In this document: piece by piece, positions 1 through 8,976 of the stretch | Position numbering within the stretch: position 1 is the first letter of the stretch | Layout: the number at the start of each line of letters is the position of its first letter | Assembly: GCA_015487255.1 (NCBI GenBank) | Contig: WFQA01000110.1 | Coordinates: 1 to 10,614, forward strand | Direction of reading: 5' to 3' | DNA from: Paracoccaceae bacterium | Lineage (GTDB): Bacteria > Pseudomonadota > Alphaproteobacteria > Rhodobacterales > Rhodobacteraceae | Length of the DNA: 10,614 nt | Notes under the pieces: model-generated | The model's database searches: none | Seen by the model: the letters and a program-made list of their open reading frames with translations, nothing else | Told to the model about the DNA's origin: nothing | Translations under genes and position numbers: made by a program

Positions 1-206
1 GATTTCCGGCTCCCTGGCCTTTGATCCGTCCTCGAAAACCCCCGCCATCCCGTCCGTCAGCCGATCCTTCCACTGCTTTATCTGGTTTTCGGGCGCACAT
101 CGTAAATCTGCGCCAGCTCCGCCAATGTCTGCTCGCCCTTCAGCGCCGCCAGCGCCACTTTGGCCTTAAATGCAGGGCTGTGATTGCGTCTCGGTCGTCT
201 CGTCAT
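1..206 (-). pseudogene. IS3-family transposase OrfA, frameshifted and cut by the left edge
   Basis: OrfA is the helix-turn-helix DNA-binding half of IS3-family transposases (HTH_Tnp_1 type). Reading leftward from ATG at 206, with AGGAG just upstream, the protein begins MTRRPRRNHSPAFKAKVALA and continues through an ELAQIYDVRP segment typical of this family. The frame then hits a stop (TAA at 78-80) after 42 codons. Family sequence resumes at once in another frame as NQIKQWKDRLTDGMAGVFED and runs to position 1. The break lies in the T-run at 86-89 (A-run on the coding strand), where two extra bases, or one lost, explain the shift. This is about codon 39, far before the end of orfA where IS3 elements place their programmed -1 shift, so it looks like real decay or a sequencing error. 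OrfB would lie beyond the left edge. Confidence 0.85.
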
Positions 207-291
207 AGTCTTCTCCTCTTTCCGGCAATATCGCCGATTTCGAGCAGAATATCCACTTATACCAACTGTTCAGTTTTCCCGAGCCACTTCA
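1..291 (-). mobile_element. Partial IS3-family insertion sequence, orfA-proximal end
   Basis: The broken orfA at 1-206 shows that an IS3-type element enters from the left edge. Upstream of its start, reading leftward, the sequence TGAAGTGGCTCGGGAAAACT begins near 291, and a second TGA-starting stretch begins at 272. Either resembles the TGA-type ends of IS3 elements, so the IS terminus is probably between 272 and 293. The boundary is an inference: the other terminal repeat and any 3-4 bp target duplication are outside the window. The element sits about 140 bp downstream of rplP, beyond the rplP terminator, so it does not interrupt a visible ribosomal gene. Confidence 0.6.
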
Positions 292-307
292 AAATGCAAT
301 AATTCCA

Positions 308-325
308 CCCCCGCGATAGCGGGGG
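308..325. repeat. GC-rich perfect stem-loop between the IS end and the rplP terminator
   Basis: A 7-bp perfect stem (CCCCCGC / GCGGGGG) closes a GATA loop. Neither strand has a T-run directly after it, so it is not a convincing intrinsic terminator. It sits about 15 bp outside the proposed IS terminus and could be part of the original intergenic region after rplP or a remnant of earlier insertions. No function can be assigned. Confidence 0.55.
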
Positions 326-378
326 GGCACCTCATTCGTCAATTGGTATTGCCACAGTATTCGTCGGCCCCAATTGCA

Positions 379-408
379 AAAACCCCCAGCCTTTCGGCTG
401 GGGGTTTT
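379..408. terminator. Bidirectional intrinsic terminator after rplP
   Basis: A 13-bp perfect stem (AAAACCCCCAGCC / GGCTGGGGGTTTT) closes a 4-nt loop (392-395). On the minus strand it ends in a TTTTT run, and on the plus strand in TTTT, so it can stop transcription both ways. The stem begins 25 bp after the rplP stop codon. It should end the S10 transcript here and also stop transcripts entering from the left. A 7-bp inverted pair (CAATTGG at 340-346, CCAATTG at 370-376) lies just beyond it. Confidence 0.9.
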
Positions 409-432
409 CAAATCCTTAACTTAGGCAATAGC

Positions 433-846
433 CTACCAATCTTCGCGCGTAATCGTGCGGGTTTTTACCGGCAGTTTCATTGCGGCAAGGCGCAGGGCCT
501 CTTTCGCGACGTCTTCTGATACACCGTCGATTTCAAACATCATCCGGCCGGGCTTTACTTTGCAAACCCAACGGTCAACAGAGCCTTTACCCTTACCCAT
601 CCGAACCTCAATAGGCTTGGCGGTTACGGGCACATCGGGGAAGATACGGATCCATACCCGGCCCTGGCGTTTCATGTGGCGGGTCATGGCGCGACGGGCG
701 GATTCGATCTGGCGGGCAGATACCCGCTCCGGCTCGATCGCCTTCAGGCCATAGGTGCCGAAGTTCAGGTCAGTGCCGCCTTTGGCATTGCCATGAATGC
801 GGCCCTTGAACTGCTTGCGGTGTTTTGTGCGCTTTGGTGAAAGCAT
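433..846 (-). CDS. rplP: 50S ribosomal protein L16
   Basis: L16 binds 23S rRNA near the A-site tRNA elbow and the peptidyl-transferase centre of the large subunit. The 137-residue protein has the usual bacterial length and starts MLSPKRTKHRKQFKG, the classic L16 N-terminus. The conserved RMGKGKGSV segment is at 82-90; its arginine matches the residue hydroxylated in E. coli L16. A strong AAGGAG lies at good distance before ATG 846, which settles the start. It follows rpsC by 30 bp and is the last S10-operon gene in the window. The normal partners rpmC and rpsQ do not follow; a terminator and an IS end do. Confidence 0.98.
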   Translation of the reverse strand: MLSPKRTKHRKQFKGRIHGNAKGGTDLNFGTYGLKAIEPERVSARQIESARRAMTRHMKRQGRVWIRIFPDVPVTAKPIEVRMGKGKGSVDRWVCKVKPGRMMFEIDGVSEDVAKEALRLAAMKLPVKTRTITREDW

Positions 847-876
847 AATAAAATCTCCTTACGAGAGGCTACATCC

Positions 877-1578
877 TCAGCGGCGCTGCGGACGCGGGCC
901 TCCACCTTGCTGCATTTCGGCCAAACGGCGGTCACGGGCGGCGGGGTCATGTTCCATGATCTCGCCTTTGAAGATCCAGACCTTGATGCCGATAATACCA
1001 TAAGCGGTGAGGCTTTCGGCATGGGCGTAATCAATGTCGGCCCGCAGGGTGTGGCGCGGCACGCGGCCCTCAGAATACCACTCCGTCCGTGCGATCTCGG
1101 CACCACCAAGGCGGCCCGCGATGTTGATACGAATACCAAGGGCACCCATACGCATGGCGTTTTGCACCGAGCGCTTCATGGCGCGGCGGAAAGACACCCG
1201 GCGCTCCAGCTGCTGCGCGATGTTCTCAGCCACCAAAGCGGCGTCGATATCGGGCTTGCGGACTTCAACAATGTTGAGGTGCAGCTCGCTATCGGTAAAC
1301 GCCGCCAGCTTTTTGCGCAGCACTTCGATATCAGCGCCTTTTTTGCCGATAATCACACCGGGGCGGGCAGCGTGGATCGTAACGCGGCACTTGCGGTGCG
1401 GGCGCTCGATGATCACGCGGCTGATGCCGGCCTGGCTTGCGTTTTTCTTCACATAGTCGCGGATGGCGATGTCTTCATGCAGCAATTTGCCATACTCTTT
1501 ACCTTCCGCATACCAGCGGCTTTCCCATGTGCGGTTGATCTGCATCCGCAGGCCAATTGGGTTAATCTTATGTCCCAT
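877..1578 (-). CDS. rpsC: 30S ribosomal protein S3
   Basis: S3 lies at the mRNA entry channel of the small subunit, where it contributes to mRNA unwinding. The 233-residue protein begins MGHKINPIGLRMQINRTWES, as the family does. The KH RNA-binding domain is marked by IIGKKG, with the GXXG loop at 78-81. The basic FRRAMKR helix at 130-136 belongs to the entry-site patch. The reading frame stays open upstream, but the family N-terminus, an AGGAG located in the end of rplV, and the one-base overlap with the rplV stop (TAATG) all fix the start at 1578. That overlap suggests termination-reinitiation coupling with L22. The C-terminal tail is rich in Gly, Gln and Arg. Confidence 0.98.
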   Translation of the reverse strand: MGHKINPIGLRMQINRTWESRWYAEGKEYGKLLHEDIAIRDYVKKNASQAGISRVIIERPHRKCRVTIHAARPGVIIGKKGADIEVLRKKLAAFTDSELHLNIVEVRKPDIDAALVAENIAQQLERRVSFRRAMKRSVQNAMRMGALGIRINIAGRLGGAEIARTEWYSEGRVPRHTLRADIDYAHAESLTAYGIIGIKVWIFKGEIMEHDPAARDRRLAEMQQGGGPRPQRR

Positions 1579-1964
1579 TATGCTTGCTCCTCGGATGTTC
1601 TCTCGGTCACAACGATTGTCAGCTCGCTGAACGGCTTCAGGATCTTGCCAAAGCGGCCACGCGCACGCGGGCGGCCACGCTTGAGGGTGATGTTTTTGCC
1701 AACATAGGCCTCGGAAACGTAAAGCTCGTCCACATCCAACCCGTGGTTGTTTTCTGCATTGGCAATCGCCGATTGCAAGCATTTTTTCACGTCGCCCGCG
1801 ATGCGTTTTTTGGAAAACGTCAGGTCGGTCAGCGCTTTTTCAACCGGTTTGTTGCGGATCATGGCCGCAACGAGGTTGAGCTTAATACCCGAGGTGCGGA
1901 GCATTTTGGTTTTGGCCATTGCCGAACCTTCCGCTACGCGGCGGGCGTTTTTCTTTTGTCCCAT
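1578..1964 (-). CDS. rplV: 50S ribosomal protein L22
   Basis: L22 spans the large subunit and its beta-hairpin lines the narrow part of the peptide exit tunnel. The protein is 128 residues. The hairpin tip is the basic RGRPRARGR stretch at 96-104, which shows no insertion or deletion of the kind linked to macrolide resistance. A second Met at residue 16 (MAKTKML) could be a start, and the Shine-Dalgarno before ATG 1964 is weak (GGGGC). I keep the longer form because an N-terminal KKNARRV-like segment is usual in related alphaproteobacteria and it leaves only 3 bp after the rpsS stop. The last base of its stop is shared with the rpsC start. Confidence 0.96.
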   Translation of the reverse strand: MGQKKNARRVAEGSAMAKTKMLRTSGIKLNLVAAMIRNKPVEKALTDLTFSKKRIAGDVKKCLQSAIANAENNHGLDVDELYVSEAYVGKNITLKRGRPRARGRFGKILKPFSELTIVVTERTSEEQA

Positions 1965-1967
1965 GAT

Positions 1968-2246
1968 CTAGCCCCGCTTCGCTTTTTTGTCCGCCGCGTG
2001 CCCGTAATAGGTGCGCGTAGGAGAATATTCACCGAATTTCTGGCCGATCATGTCTTCGGTTACATTCACGGGAATGTGCTTGCGACCGTTATAAACGCCA
2101 AACGTCAGCCCAACGAACTGGGGCAGAATGGTCGAGCGGCGCGACCAGATTTTGATAACTTCATTACGGCCGGATTCGCGGCTGGCTTCGGCTTTTTTAA
2201 GCACATAGCCATCAACAAACGGGCCTTTCCATATAGAACGTGCCAT
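1968..2246 (-). CDS. rpsS: 30S ribosomal protein S19
   Basis: S19 sits in the head of the small subunit, pairs with S13 and contacts the A-site tRNA and the bridge to the large subunit. At 92 residues it has standard length. It opens MARSIWKGPFVDGYVLKK and carries the conserved GVYNGRKHIPV core followed by GEYSPTR. Only 3 bp separate it from the rplB stop, with an AAGGGA Shine-Dalgarno inside the end of rplB, and only 3 bp separate it from rplV, so it is translated as part of a tightly coupled block. Confidence 0.98.
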   Translation of the reverse strand: MARSIWKGPFVDGYVLKKAEASRESGRNEVIKIWSRRSTILPQFVGLTFGVYNGRKHIPVNVTEDMIGQKFGEYSPTRTYYGHAADKKAKRG

Positions 2247-2249
2247 ATC

Positions 2250-3089
2250 TTAACGTCCCTTCTTCTTGGCGTGACGGGAACGCAGGATATATTTATCCGT
2301 TGTTTTGTTCGAGCGGGTTTTGGCACCCTTGGTTGGCTTACCCCAGGGCGTAACCGGATGGCGACCACCAGAGGTGCGGCCTTCACCGCCACCATGGGGG
2401 TGATCGACCGGGTTCATAACCACACCACGCACCGATGGGCGAATGCCCTTGTGGCGGTTGCGGCCAGCTTTACCAAGGTTCTGGTTGCCGTGATCAGGGT
2501 TGGAAACCGCACCAACGGTTGCCATGCATTCCTGACGCAGCAAGCGCAGCTCGCCGGATTTCAGGCGAATTTGCGCATAACCACCATCACGGCCAACAAA
2601 CTGAGCGTAAGTGCCGGCAGCGCGTGCAATCTGCCCGCCTTTGCCCGGCTTCATCTCGATATTGTGGATGATCGTGCCGATCGGCATGCCGGAAAACGGC
2701 ATGGCATTGCCCGGCTTTACATCACATTTAGCCGAAGCAATAATGCTGTCACCAACGGCCAGGCGCTGTGGCGCGAGGATATAGGCCTGGGTGCCGTCTT
2801 CATACTTGATCAGCGCGATAAACGCTGTCCGGTTCGGGTCATACTCAATGCGCTCGACCGTCGCTGGCACATCAAGCTTGTTGCGCTTGAAATCCACGAT
2901 ACGATACAGGCGCTTGGCCCCGCCGCCTTTGCGGCGCATGGTTATCCGTCCGGTATTGTTCCGGCCACCATGCTTGGTCAAACCCTCAGTGAGGGATTTG
3001 ACCGGGCGGCCTTTCCAGAGTTCCGAACGGTCGATCAGAACCAGCCCGCGCTGGCCTGGCGTTGTCGGCTTATACGACTTCAATGCCAT
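2250..3089 (-). CDS. rplB: 50S ribosomal protein L2
   Basis: L2 is a core 23S rRNA-binding protein needed for subunit association and peptidyl-transferase activity. The 279-residue protein has family length and begins MALKSYKPTTPGQRGLVLID. The hallmark MNPVDHPHGGGEG motif is at 225-237; its first His (about 230) corresponds to the functionally important E. coli His229. The C-terminus is the usual basic RSRHAKKKGR. ATG 3089 has GGAAGA upstream. The 24-bp gap from rplW is among the larger gaps inside the S10 cluster, and rpsS follows after 3 bp. Confidence 0.98.
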   Translation of the reverse strand: MALKSYKPTTPGQRGLVLIDRSELWKGRPVKSLTEGLTKHGGRNNTGRITMRRKGGGAKRLYRIVDFKRNKLDVPATVERIEYDPNRTAFIALIKYEDGTQAYILAPQRLAVGDSIIASAKCDVKPGNAMPFSGMPIGTIIHNIEMKPGKGGQIARAAGTYAQFVGRDGGYAQIRLKSGELRLLRQECMATVGAVSNPDHGNQNLGKAGRNRHKGIRPSVRGVVMNPVDHPHGGGEGRTSGGRHPVTPWGKPTKGAKTRSNKTTDKYILRSRHAKKKGR

Positions 3090-3113
3090 CTTACTGTCTT
3101 CCGTTTCTAAAAG

Positions 3114-3410
3114 TTAAAGGCCGGTTGTCACGTCGATGGTGTTACCCTCGACCAGTGTGACATAGGCTTTTTTCACGTCTTTACGCTTGCCGAGTTGCCC
3201 CTTGAAGCGCTTCACTTTACCCTTGGTGATCGTGGTGTTAACCGCTTTCACCTTGACATTAAAGAGGCTTTCAATCGCCTCTTTGATCTGGGGTTTGTTG
3301 GCATCGATCGCCACTTCAAAAACCACGGCGTTGTTTTCAGACGCCATTGTCGCTTTCTCGGTGATGATCGGACGACGGATCACGTCATACTGTTCAGCTT
3401 TAGTGCTCAT
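3114..3410 (-). CDS. rplW: 50S ribosomal protein L23
   Basis: L23 lies at the outer mouth of the peptide exit tunnel and is the docking point for trigger factor and the signal recognition particle. The 98-residue protein matches family length. The ITEKA segment near the N-terminus places a glutamate at residue 18, matching E. coli Glu18, the trigger-factor contact. The KVKRFKGQLGKRKDVKKAYV region is the conserved basic RNA-binding part. Its ATG overlaps the rplD stop by 4 bp (ATGA), and a GGAGG lies in the end of rplD, so translation is likely coupled to L4. Confidence 0.98.
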   Translation of the reverse strand: MSTKAEQYDVIRRPIITEKATMASENNAVVFEVAIDANKPQIKEAIESLFNVKVKAVNTTITKGKVKRFKGQLGKRKDVKKAYVTLVEGNTIDVTTGL

Positions 3411-4027
3411 GACAGGCGAGCCTCCAGTGCTTCAACGGCGGCTTTGGTGAGCACCAGCGTTCTGGATTTGAGAATGTCATAAACATTCGCACCCATGCTG
3501 GGCAGCACGTCAATGCCGTCAATGTTACGGGCGGCGCGGGCGAAACCCTCATCCACGGATGCCCCATCGATCACAAGCGCCTTGGTCCAGCCGAGCTTTT
3601 TCATTGCTGCGGCCAATTCCCTGGTCTTGCCATTTGCCAGTTCCGCGTTTTCGATCACGATCAGCTCACCGGCGCCGGCTTTGGCGCTCAGCGCGTGCTT
3701 GAGCCCAAGCGCGCGGAATTTTTTGGTCAGATCATGGGCGTGTGAACGCGGGGTCGGGCCTTTATAAACCCCGCCACCACGGAAAATCGGCGCCGAGCGC
3801 GCACCGTGGCGGGCGCCACCAGTGCCTTTTTGGCGATAGATCTTCTTGGTGGAATAGTCGGAGTCAGACCGGGTTTGCACAGAGTGCGTGCCCGCCTGGC
3901 GCTTGGCCAGTTGGTAGCGCACAACCCGGTGCAAAATGTCGGCGCGTGGTTCAAGGCCAAAGATCGCATCGTTGAGATCGATGGACCCGGCCTTGCCTGC
4001 GTCTAGTTTGATGACGTCGGTTTTCAT
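3407..4027 (-). CDS. rplD: 50S ribosomal protein L4
   Basis: L4 binds 23S rRNA, and its long loop reaches into the exit tunnel. The 206-residue protein carries the tunnel loop at about 45-100, including KKIYRQKGTGGAR at 61-73, the region altered in macrolide-resistant mutants; here it looks wild type. In E. coli L4 also represses its own operon by binding the S10 leader; I cannot tell whether that regulation exists here, and alphaproteobacteria may lack it. The start overlaps the rplC stop by 4 bp, and the stop overlaps the rplW start by 4 bp. Confidence 0.98.
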   Translation of the reverse strand: MKTDVIKLDAGKAGSIDLNDAIFGLEPRADILHRVVRYQLAKRQAGTHSVQTRSDSDYSTKKIYRQKGTGGARHGARSAPIFRGGGVYKGPTPRSHAHDLTKKFRALGLKHALSAKAGAGELIVIENAELANGKTRELAAAMKKLGWTKALVIDGASVDEGFARAARNIDGIDVLPSMGANVYDILKSRTLVLTKAAVEALEARLS

Positions 4028-4746
4028 TCCTCAGCGCCCCCTTCAGCGGTTTCAGCAGGTGCTTCAACGGCAGCAGCACGAATGGCCGCCGGCATTGGCA
4101 GGCCTTTGGGTGCTGCTTTTTTGACCGAATCCTTGATCGTCACCCAGCCACCTTTGGAGCCGGGAACCGCACCTTTGATCATCAGCAAACCACGCTCAGC
4201 ATCGGTTTTGACCACTTGCAGGTTTTGCGTGGTTACCCGCACATCACCCATATGGCCAGCCATTTTCTTACCTTTGAAAACCTTGCCGGGATCTTGGCAC
4301 TGGCCGGTAGAGCCGTGTGAACGATGCGAGATCGACACCCCGTGGCTGGCGCGCAGGCCTTTAAAATTGTGCCGCTTCATCGCACCGGCAAAACCTTTAC
4401 CGATCGAGGTGCCGGCAATATCCACATATTGCCCCTCGAGGTAATGGTCGGCAGTGATTTCGGCCCCGACTTCGATCAGGTTTTCAGGCGAGACCCGAAA
4501 CTCGGTGATCTTGCGCTTCGGCTCGACCTTGGCAGTGGCAAAATGCCCGCGCATGGCTTTGCTGGTGCGCTTGGCCTTGGCCACGCCCGCGCCGAGCTGA
4601 ACGGCGGTGTAGCCATCCCGGTCAGCGGTGCGTTGCGATACAACCTGCACGTTTTCCATTTGCAGAACGGTCACAGGAATCTGCTCACCATCCTCCATAA
4701 ACAACCGGGTCATGCCCAGTTTCTTGGCAATTACTCCAGAACGCAT
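4024..4746 (-). CDS. rplC: 50S ribosomal protein L3
   Basis: L3 is an early-assembly large-subunit protein whose extended loop approaches the peptidyl-transferase centre. The sequence opens MRSGVIAKKLGMTRLF. The conserved loop STGQCQDPGKVFKGKKMAGH starts near residue 146; Gln149 aligns with E. coli Gln150, the residue methylated by PrmB. At 240 residues it is about 30 longer than E. coli L3 because of an Ala/Glu-rich, acidic C-terminal tail (about 210-240), an extension I associate with alphaproteobacterial L3. ATG 4746 has an AGGGGG upstream and follows rpsJ by 12 bp. Its stop overlaps the rplD start. Confidence 0.98.
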   Translation of the reverse strand: MRSGVIAKKLGMTRLFMEDGEQIPVTVLQMENVQVVSQRTADRDGYTAVQLGAGVAKAKRTSKAMRGHFATAKVEPKRKITEFRVSPENLIEVGAEITADHYLEGQYVDIAGTSIGKGFAGAMKRHNFKGLRASHGVSISHRSHGSTGQCQDPGKVFKGKKMAGHMGDVRVTTQNLQVVKTDAERGLLMIKGAVPGSKGGWVTIKDSVKKAAPKGLPMPAAIRAAAVEAPAETAEGGAEE

Positions 4747-4758
4747 AATCTCGGCCCC

Positions 4759-5067
4759 CTAAAGCTTGATCTCGACATCCACACCAGCCGCGAGGTCGAG
4801 CTTCATCAGCGCGTCCACGGTCTGGGGGGTCGGGTCAACGATATCCAGCAGGCGTTTATGCGTGCGGATTTCAAATTGCTCACGGCTCTTCTTGTCCACG
4901 TGCGGGCCACGAAGAACAGTGAATTTCTCGATTTTATTCGGCAACGGGATCGGGCCGCGCACTTGCGCCCCTGTCCGCTTGGCAGTCGAGACGATCTCGG
5001 CTGTGCTGGCATCCAACACTCGAAAATCGAATGCCTTAAGCCGGATGCGTATATTTTGACTCTGCAT
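4759..5067 (-). CDS. rpsJ: 30S ribosomal protein S10 (NusE)
   Basis: S10 is a head protein of the small subunit and, as NusE, pairs with NusB in transcription antitermination and links RNA polymerase to the leading ribosome through NusG. The 102-residue protein begins MQSQNIRIRLKAFDFR and keeps the AKRTGAQVRGPIPLP core and the EIRTHKRLLDI strand. The long loop (about 46-67), whose tip is the site of tetracycline-class resistance mutations in other species, is intact. AGAGAGG precedes ATG 5067. It is the first gene of the S10 block and follows a terminator-like hairpin after tuf; I see no convincing promoter in the 81-bp gap. Confidence 0.98.
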   Translation of the reverse strand: MQSQNIRIRLKAFDFRVLDASTAEIVSTAKRTGAQVRGPIPLPNKIEKFTVLRGPHVDKKSREQFEIRTHKRLLDIVDPTPQTVDALMKLDLAAGVDVEIKL

Positions 5068-5097
5068 CTCAAACGCCTCTCTTAGGCTAGCAGGTTA

Positions 5098-5129
5098 CAA
5101 AAATCAGCGGCCGGGGAGCTTCCCCGGCC
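5098..5129 (-). terminator. Intrinsic terminator or attenuator between tuf and rpsJ
   Basis: A 9-bp perfect stem (GGCCGGGGA at 5109-5117, TCCCCGGCC at 5121-5129) closes a 3-nt loop. Reading leftward it is followed by GCTGATTTTTG, so the T-run starts 5 nt after the stem. It begins about 20 bp after the tuf stop and ends about 40 bp before rpsJ. It should reduce transcription from the str genes into the S10 genes. Only about 30 bp remain after it for a promoter, so the S10 genes probably depend on partial readthrough or on a promoter inside tuf. Confidence 0.8.
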
Positions 5130-5148
5130 ACCAGATGAGGCTCATCGA

Positions 5149-6324
5149 TTACTCGATGATTTTTGATACAACGCCCGAGCCAACGGTGCGGCCGCCTTCA
5201 CGGATAGCAAAGCGCAGGCCCTGCTCCATGGCGATCGGGTTGATCAGCTCAACGTTGAACTTCAGGTTGTCACCCGGCATTACCATTTCGGTGCCTTCGG
5301 GCAGCTCAACAGTGCCGGTCACGTCGGTGGTGCGGAAGTAAAATTGCGGACGATAGTTTTTGAAGAATGGCGTATGGCGGCCACCCTCTTCCTTCGTCAG
5401 AATGTAGACTTCACACTCAAACTTGGTGTGCGGAGTCACAGAGCCGGGCTTGACCAGAACCTGACCACGCTCAACGCCATCACGGTCGATCCCGCGCAGC
5501 AGCACGCCAACATTGTCGCCCGCTTCACCGCGATCAAGCAGTTTGCGGAACATTTCAACACCGGTACAGGTGGTTTTGGTGGTGTCGCGGATACCAACGA
5601 TTTCGATCTCGTCACCCACATTGATCACGCCACGCTCAACACGCCCGGTCACAACCGTGCCACGGCCGGAAATCGAGAACACATCCTCGATCGGCATCAG
5701 GAAGGGCTGGTCGATCGCGCGCTCAGGGTCGGGGATGTAGCTATCCACGGCGGCCATCAGTTCAGCGATTTTCTGCTCGCCGATTTCAGGGTCGCGGCCT
5801 TCAAGCGCAGCCAGGGCCGAGCCGGCGATGATCGGAATATCATCACCCGGGTAGTCATACTCGCTCAGCAGCTCGCGGATTTCCATTTCCACCAGTTCCA
5901 GCAGCTCTTCATCGTCTACCTGGTCAACCTTGTTCATGAAAACAACCATATAGGGGATGCCAACCTGGCGGCCCAGCAGGATGTGCTCGCGGGTTTGTGG
6001 CATCGGGCCATCAGCGGCGTTAACCACCAGAATGGCGCCATCCATCTGCGCGGCGCCGGTGATCATGTTTTTCACATAGTCAGCGTGGCCGGGGCAATCA
6101 ACGTGAGCATAGTGACGGTTCTCTGTCTCATACTCAACATGGGCGGTCGAAATGGTGATGCCGCGGGCTTTTTCCTCGGGTGCCGCGTCGATATCGGCAT
6201 AATCCTGAAACTCACCAAATTGCTTGGTGATTGCTGCGGTCAGCGTGGTTTTCCCGTGGTCAACATGGCCGATTGTGCCAACGTTAACGTGGGTTTTATT
6301 ACGTTCAAACTTTTCCTTACCCAT
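5149..6324 (-). CDS. tuf: Elongation factor Tu
   Basis: EF-Tu is the cytoplasmic GTPase that delivers aminoacyl-tRNA to the ribosomal A site. The 391-residue protein has family length: a GTPase domain (about 1-200), then two beta-barrel domains. The nucleotide-binding motifs are intact: GHVDHGKT at 19-26, RGITI of switch I at 54-58, DCPGH at 76-80 with the catalytic His at 80, NKVD at 131-134 and SAL at 169-171. AGGAGG lies 6 bp before ATG 6324. It follows fusA by 41 bp. Many alphaproteobacteria carry two near-identical tuf copies; this would be the str-operon copy, and a second may exist elsewhere. Confidence 0.99.
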   Translation of the reverse strand: MGKEKFERNKTHVNVGTIGHVDHGKTTLTAAITKQFGEFQDYADIDAAPEEKARGITISTAHVEYETENRHYAHVDCPGHADYVKNMITGAAQMDGAILVVNAADGPMPQTREHILLGRQVGIPYMVVFMNKVDQVDDEELLELVEMEIRELLSEYDYPGDDIPIIAGSALAALEGRDPEIGEQKIAELMAAVDSYIPDPERAIDQPFLMPIEDVFSISGRGTVVTGRVERGVINVGDEIEIVGIRDTTKTTCTGVEMFRKLLDRGEAGDNVGVLLRGIDRDGVERGQVLVKPGSVTPHTKFECEVYILTKEEGGRHTPFFKNYRPQFYFRTTDVTGTVELPEGTEMVMPGDNLKFNVELINPIAMEQGLRFAIREGGRTVGSGVVSKIIE

Positions 6325-6346
6325 AATAGGCCTCCTTGAATTGTAG

Positions 6347-6364
6347 GGCGGGGTTTAGCCCGCC
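6347..6364. other. Intercistronic stem-loop between fusA and tuf
   Basis: A 6-bp GC stem (GGCGGG / CCCGCC) closes a 6-nt loop in the 41-bp fusA-tuf gap, ending just before the tuf Shine-Dalgarno. No T-run follows on the minus strand, so termination is unlikely. It could be an mRNA-processing or stability element that lets tuf be expressed above fusA, but this is inference. Confidence 0.5.
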
Positions 6365-6365
6365 A

Positions 6366-8483
<2,118 letters not shown>

Positions 8484-8493
8484 TTTTAATTCC

Positions 8494-8964
8494 TTACCAG
8501 CGGTAATGGGAGAACGCTTTGTTGGCGTCCGCCATTTTATGGGTGTCTTCGCGTTTTTTCACGGCAGAGCCGCGGGTATTGACCGCATCGAGAAGCTCAC
8601 CGGCAAGGCGCTCTTCCATGGTGTTTTCATTGCGTGCGCGCGAGGCATTGATCAGCCAGCGAATGGCCAGCGCCTCCTGGCGGATCGGGCGAACCTCGAC
8701 CGGCACCTGATAGGTGGCACCACCAACCCGGCGGGAGCGAACCTCGACCGACGGTTTGATATTTTCCAGCGCTTCGTGAAATGCCTCGATCGGCTCGCGC
8801 TTCAGCTTTTCCTCAACCCGGCTCAGCGCGCCATAAACAATGCGCTCGGCTGCGGATTTCTTACCATCCAGCATCAGGTTATTCATGAACTTCGTCAGAA
8901 TCTTATCGCCATATTTGGCATCTGGCAAAATTTCGCGTTTCTCGGCACTATGGCGACGGGACAT
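8494..8964 (-). CDS. rpsG: 30S ribosomal protein S7
   Basis: S7 nucleates assembly of the 30S head and lies at the E-site mRNA exit. At 156 residues it has standard length. It opens MSRRHSAEKREILPDAKYGD, carries the FMNNLMLDGKKSAAERIVY helix, the VGGATYQVPVEVRP beta-hairpin, and ends AFSHYRW. GGAGA precedes ATG 8964, 12 bp after the rpsL stop. In E. coli S7 is the translational repressor of its operon, acting at the rpsL-rpsG gap; that gap is about 100 nt there but only 12 bp here, so the same mechanism is unlikely at this site. Confidence 0.98.
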   Translation of the reverse strand: MSRRHSAEKREILPDAKYGDKILTKFMNNLMLDGKKSAAERIVYGALSRVEEKLKREPIEAFHEALENIKPSVEVRSRRVGGATYQVPVEVRPIRQEALAIRWLINASRARNENTMEERLAGELLDAVNTRGSAVKKREDTHKMADANKAFSHYRW

Positions 8965-8976
8965 ATCTGTGTCTCC

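Noticed and set aside
421..435. Small palindrome TAGGC-AATA-GCCTA at the rplP stop codon
   Set aside because: A 5-bp stem overlapping the stop, with a full terminator just downstream; most likely incidental.
1579..1782. An upstream extension of S3 to 1782
   Set aside because: It overlaps half of rplV in another frame, and the S3 N-terminus MGHKINP is unambiguous at 1578.
1584..3110. A long plus-strand open frame of about 508 codons opposite rplV, rpsS and rplB
   Set aside because: It is antisense to three unmistakable ribosomal protein genes and arises from their codon bias; the protein resembles nothing I know. The same applies to other long plus-strand frames opposite tuf, fusA and rpsG.
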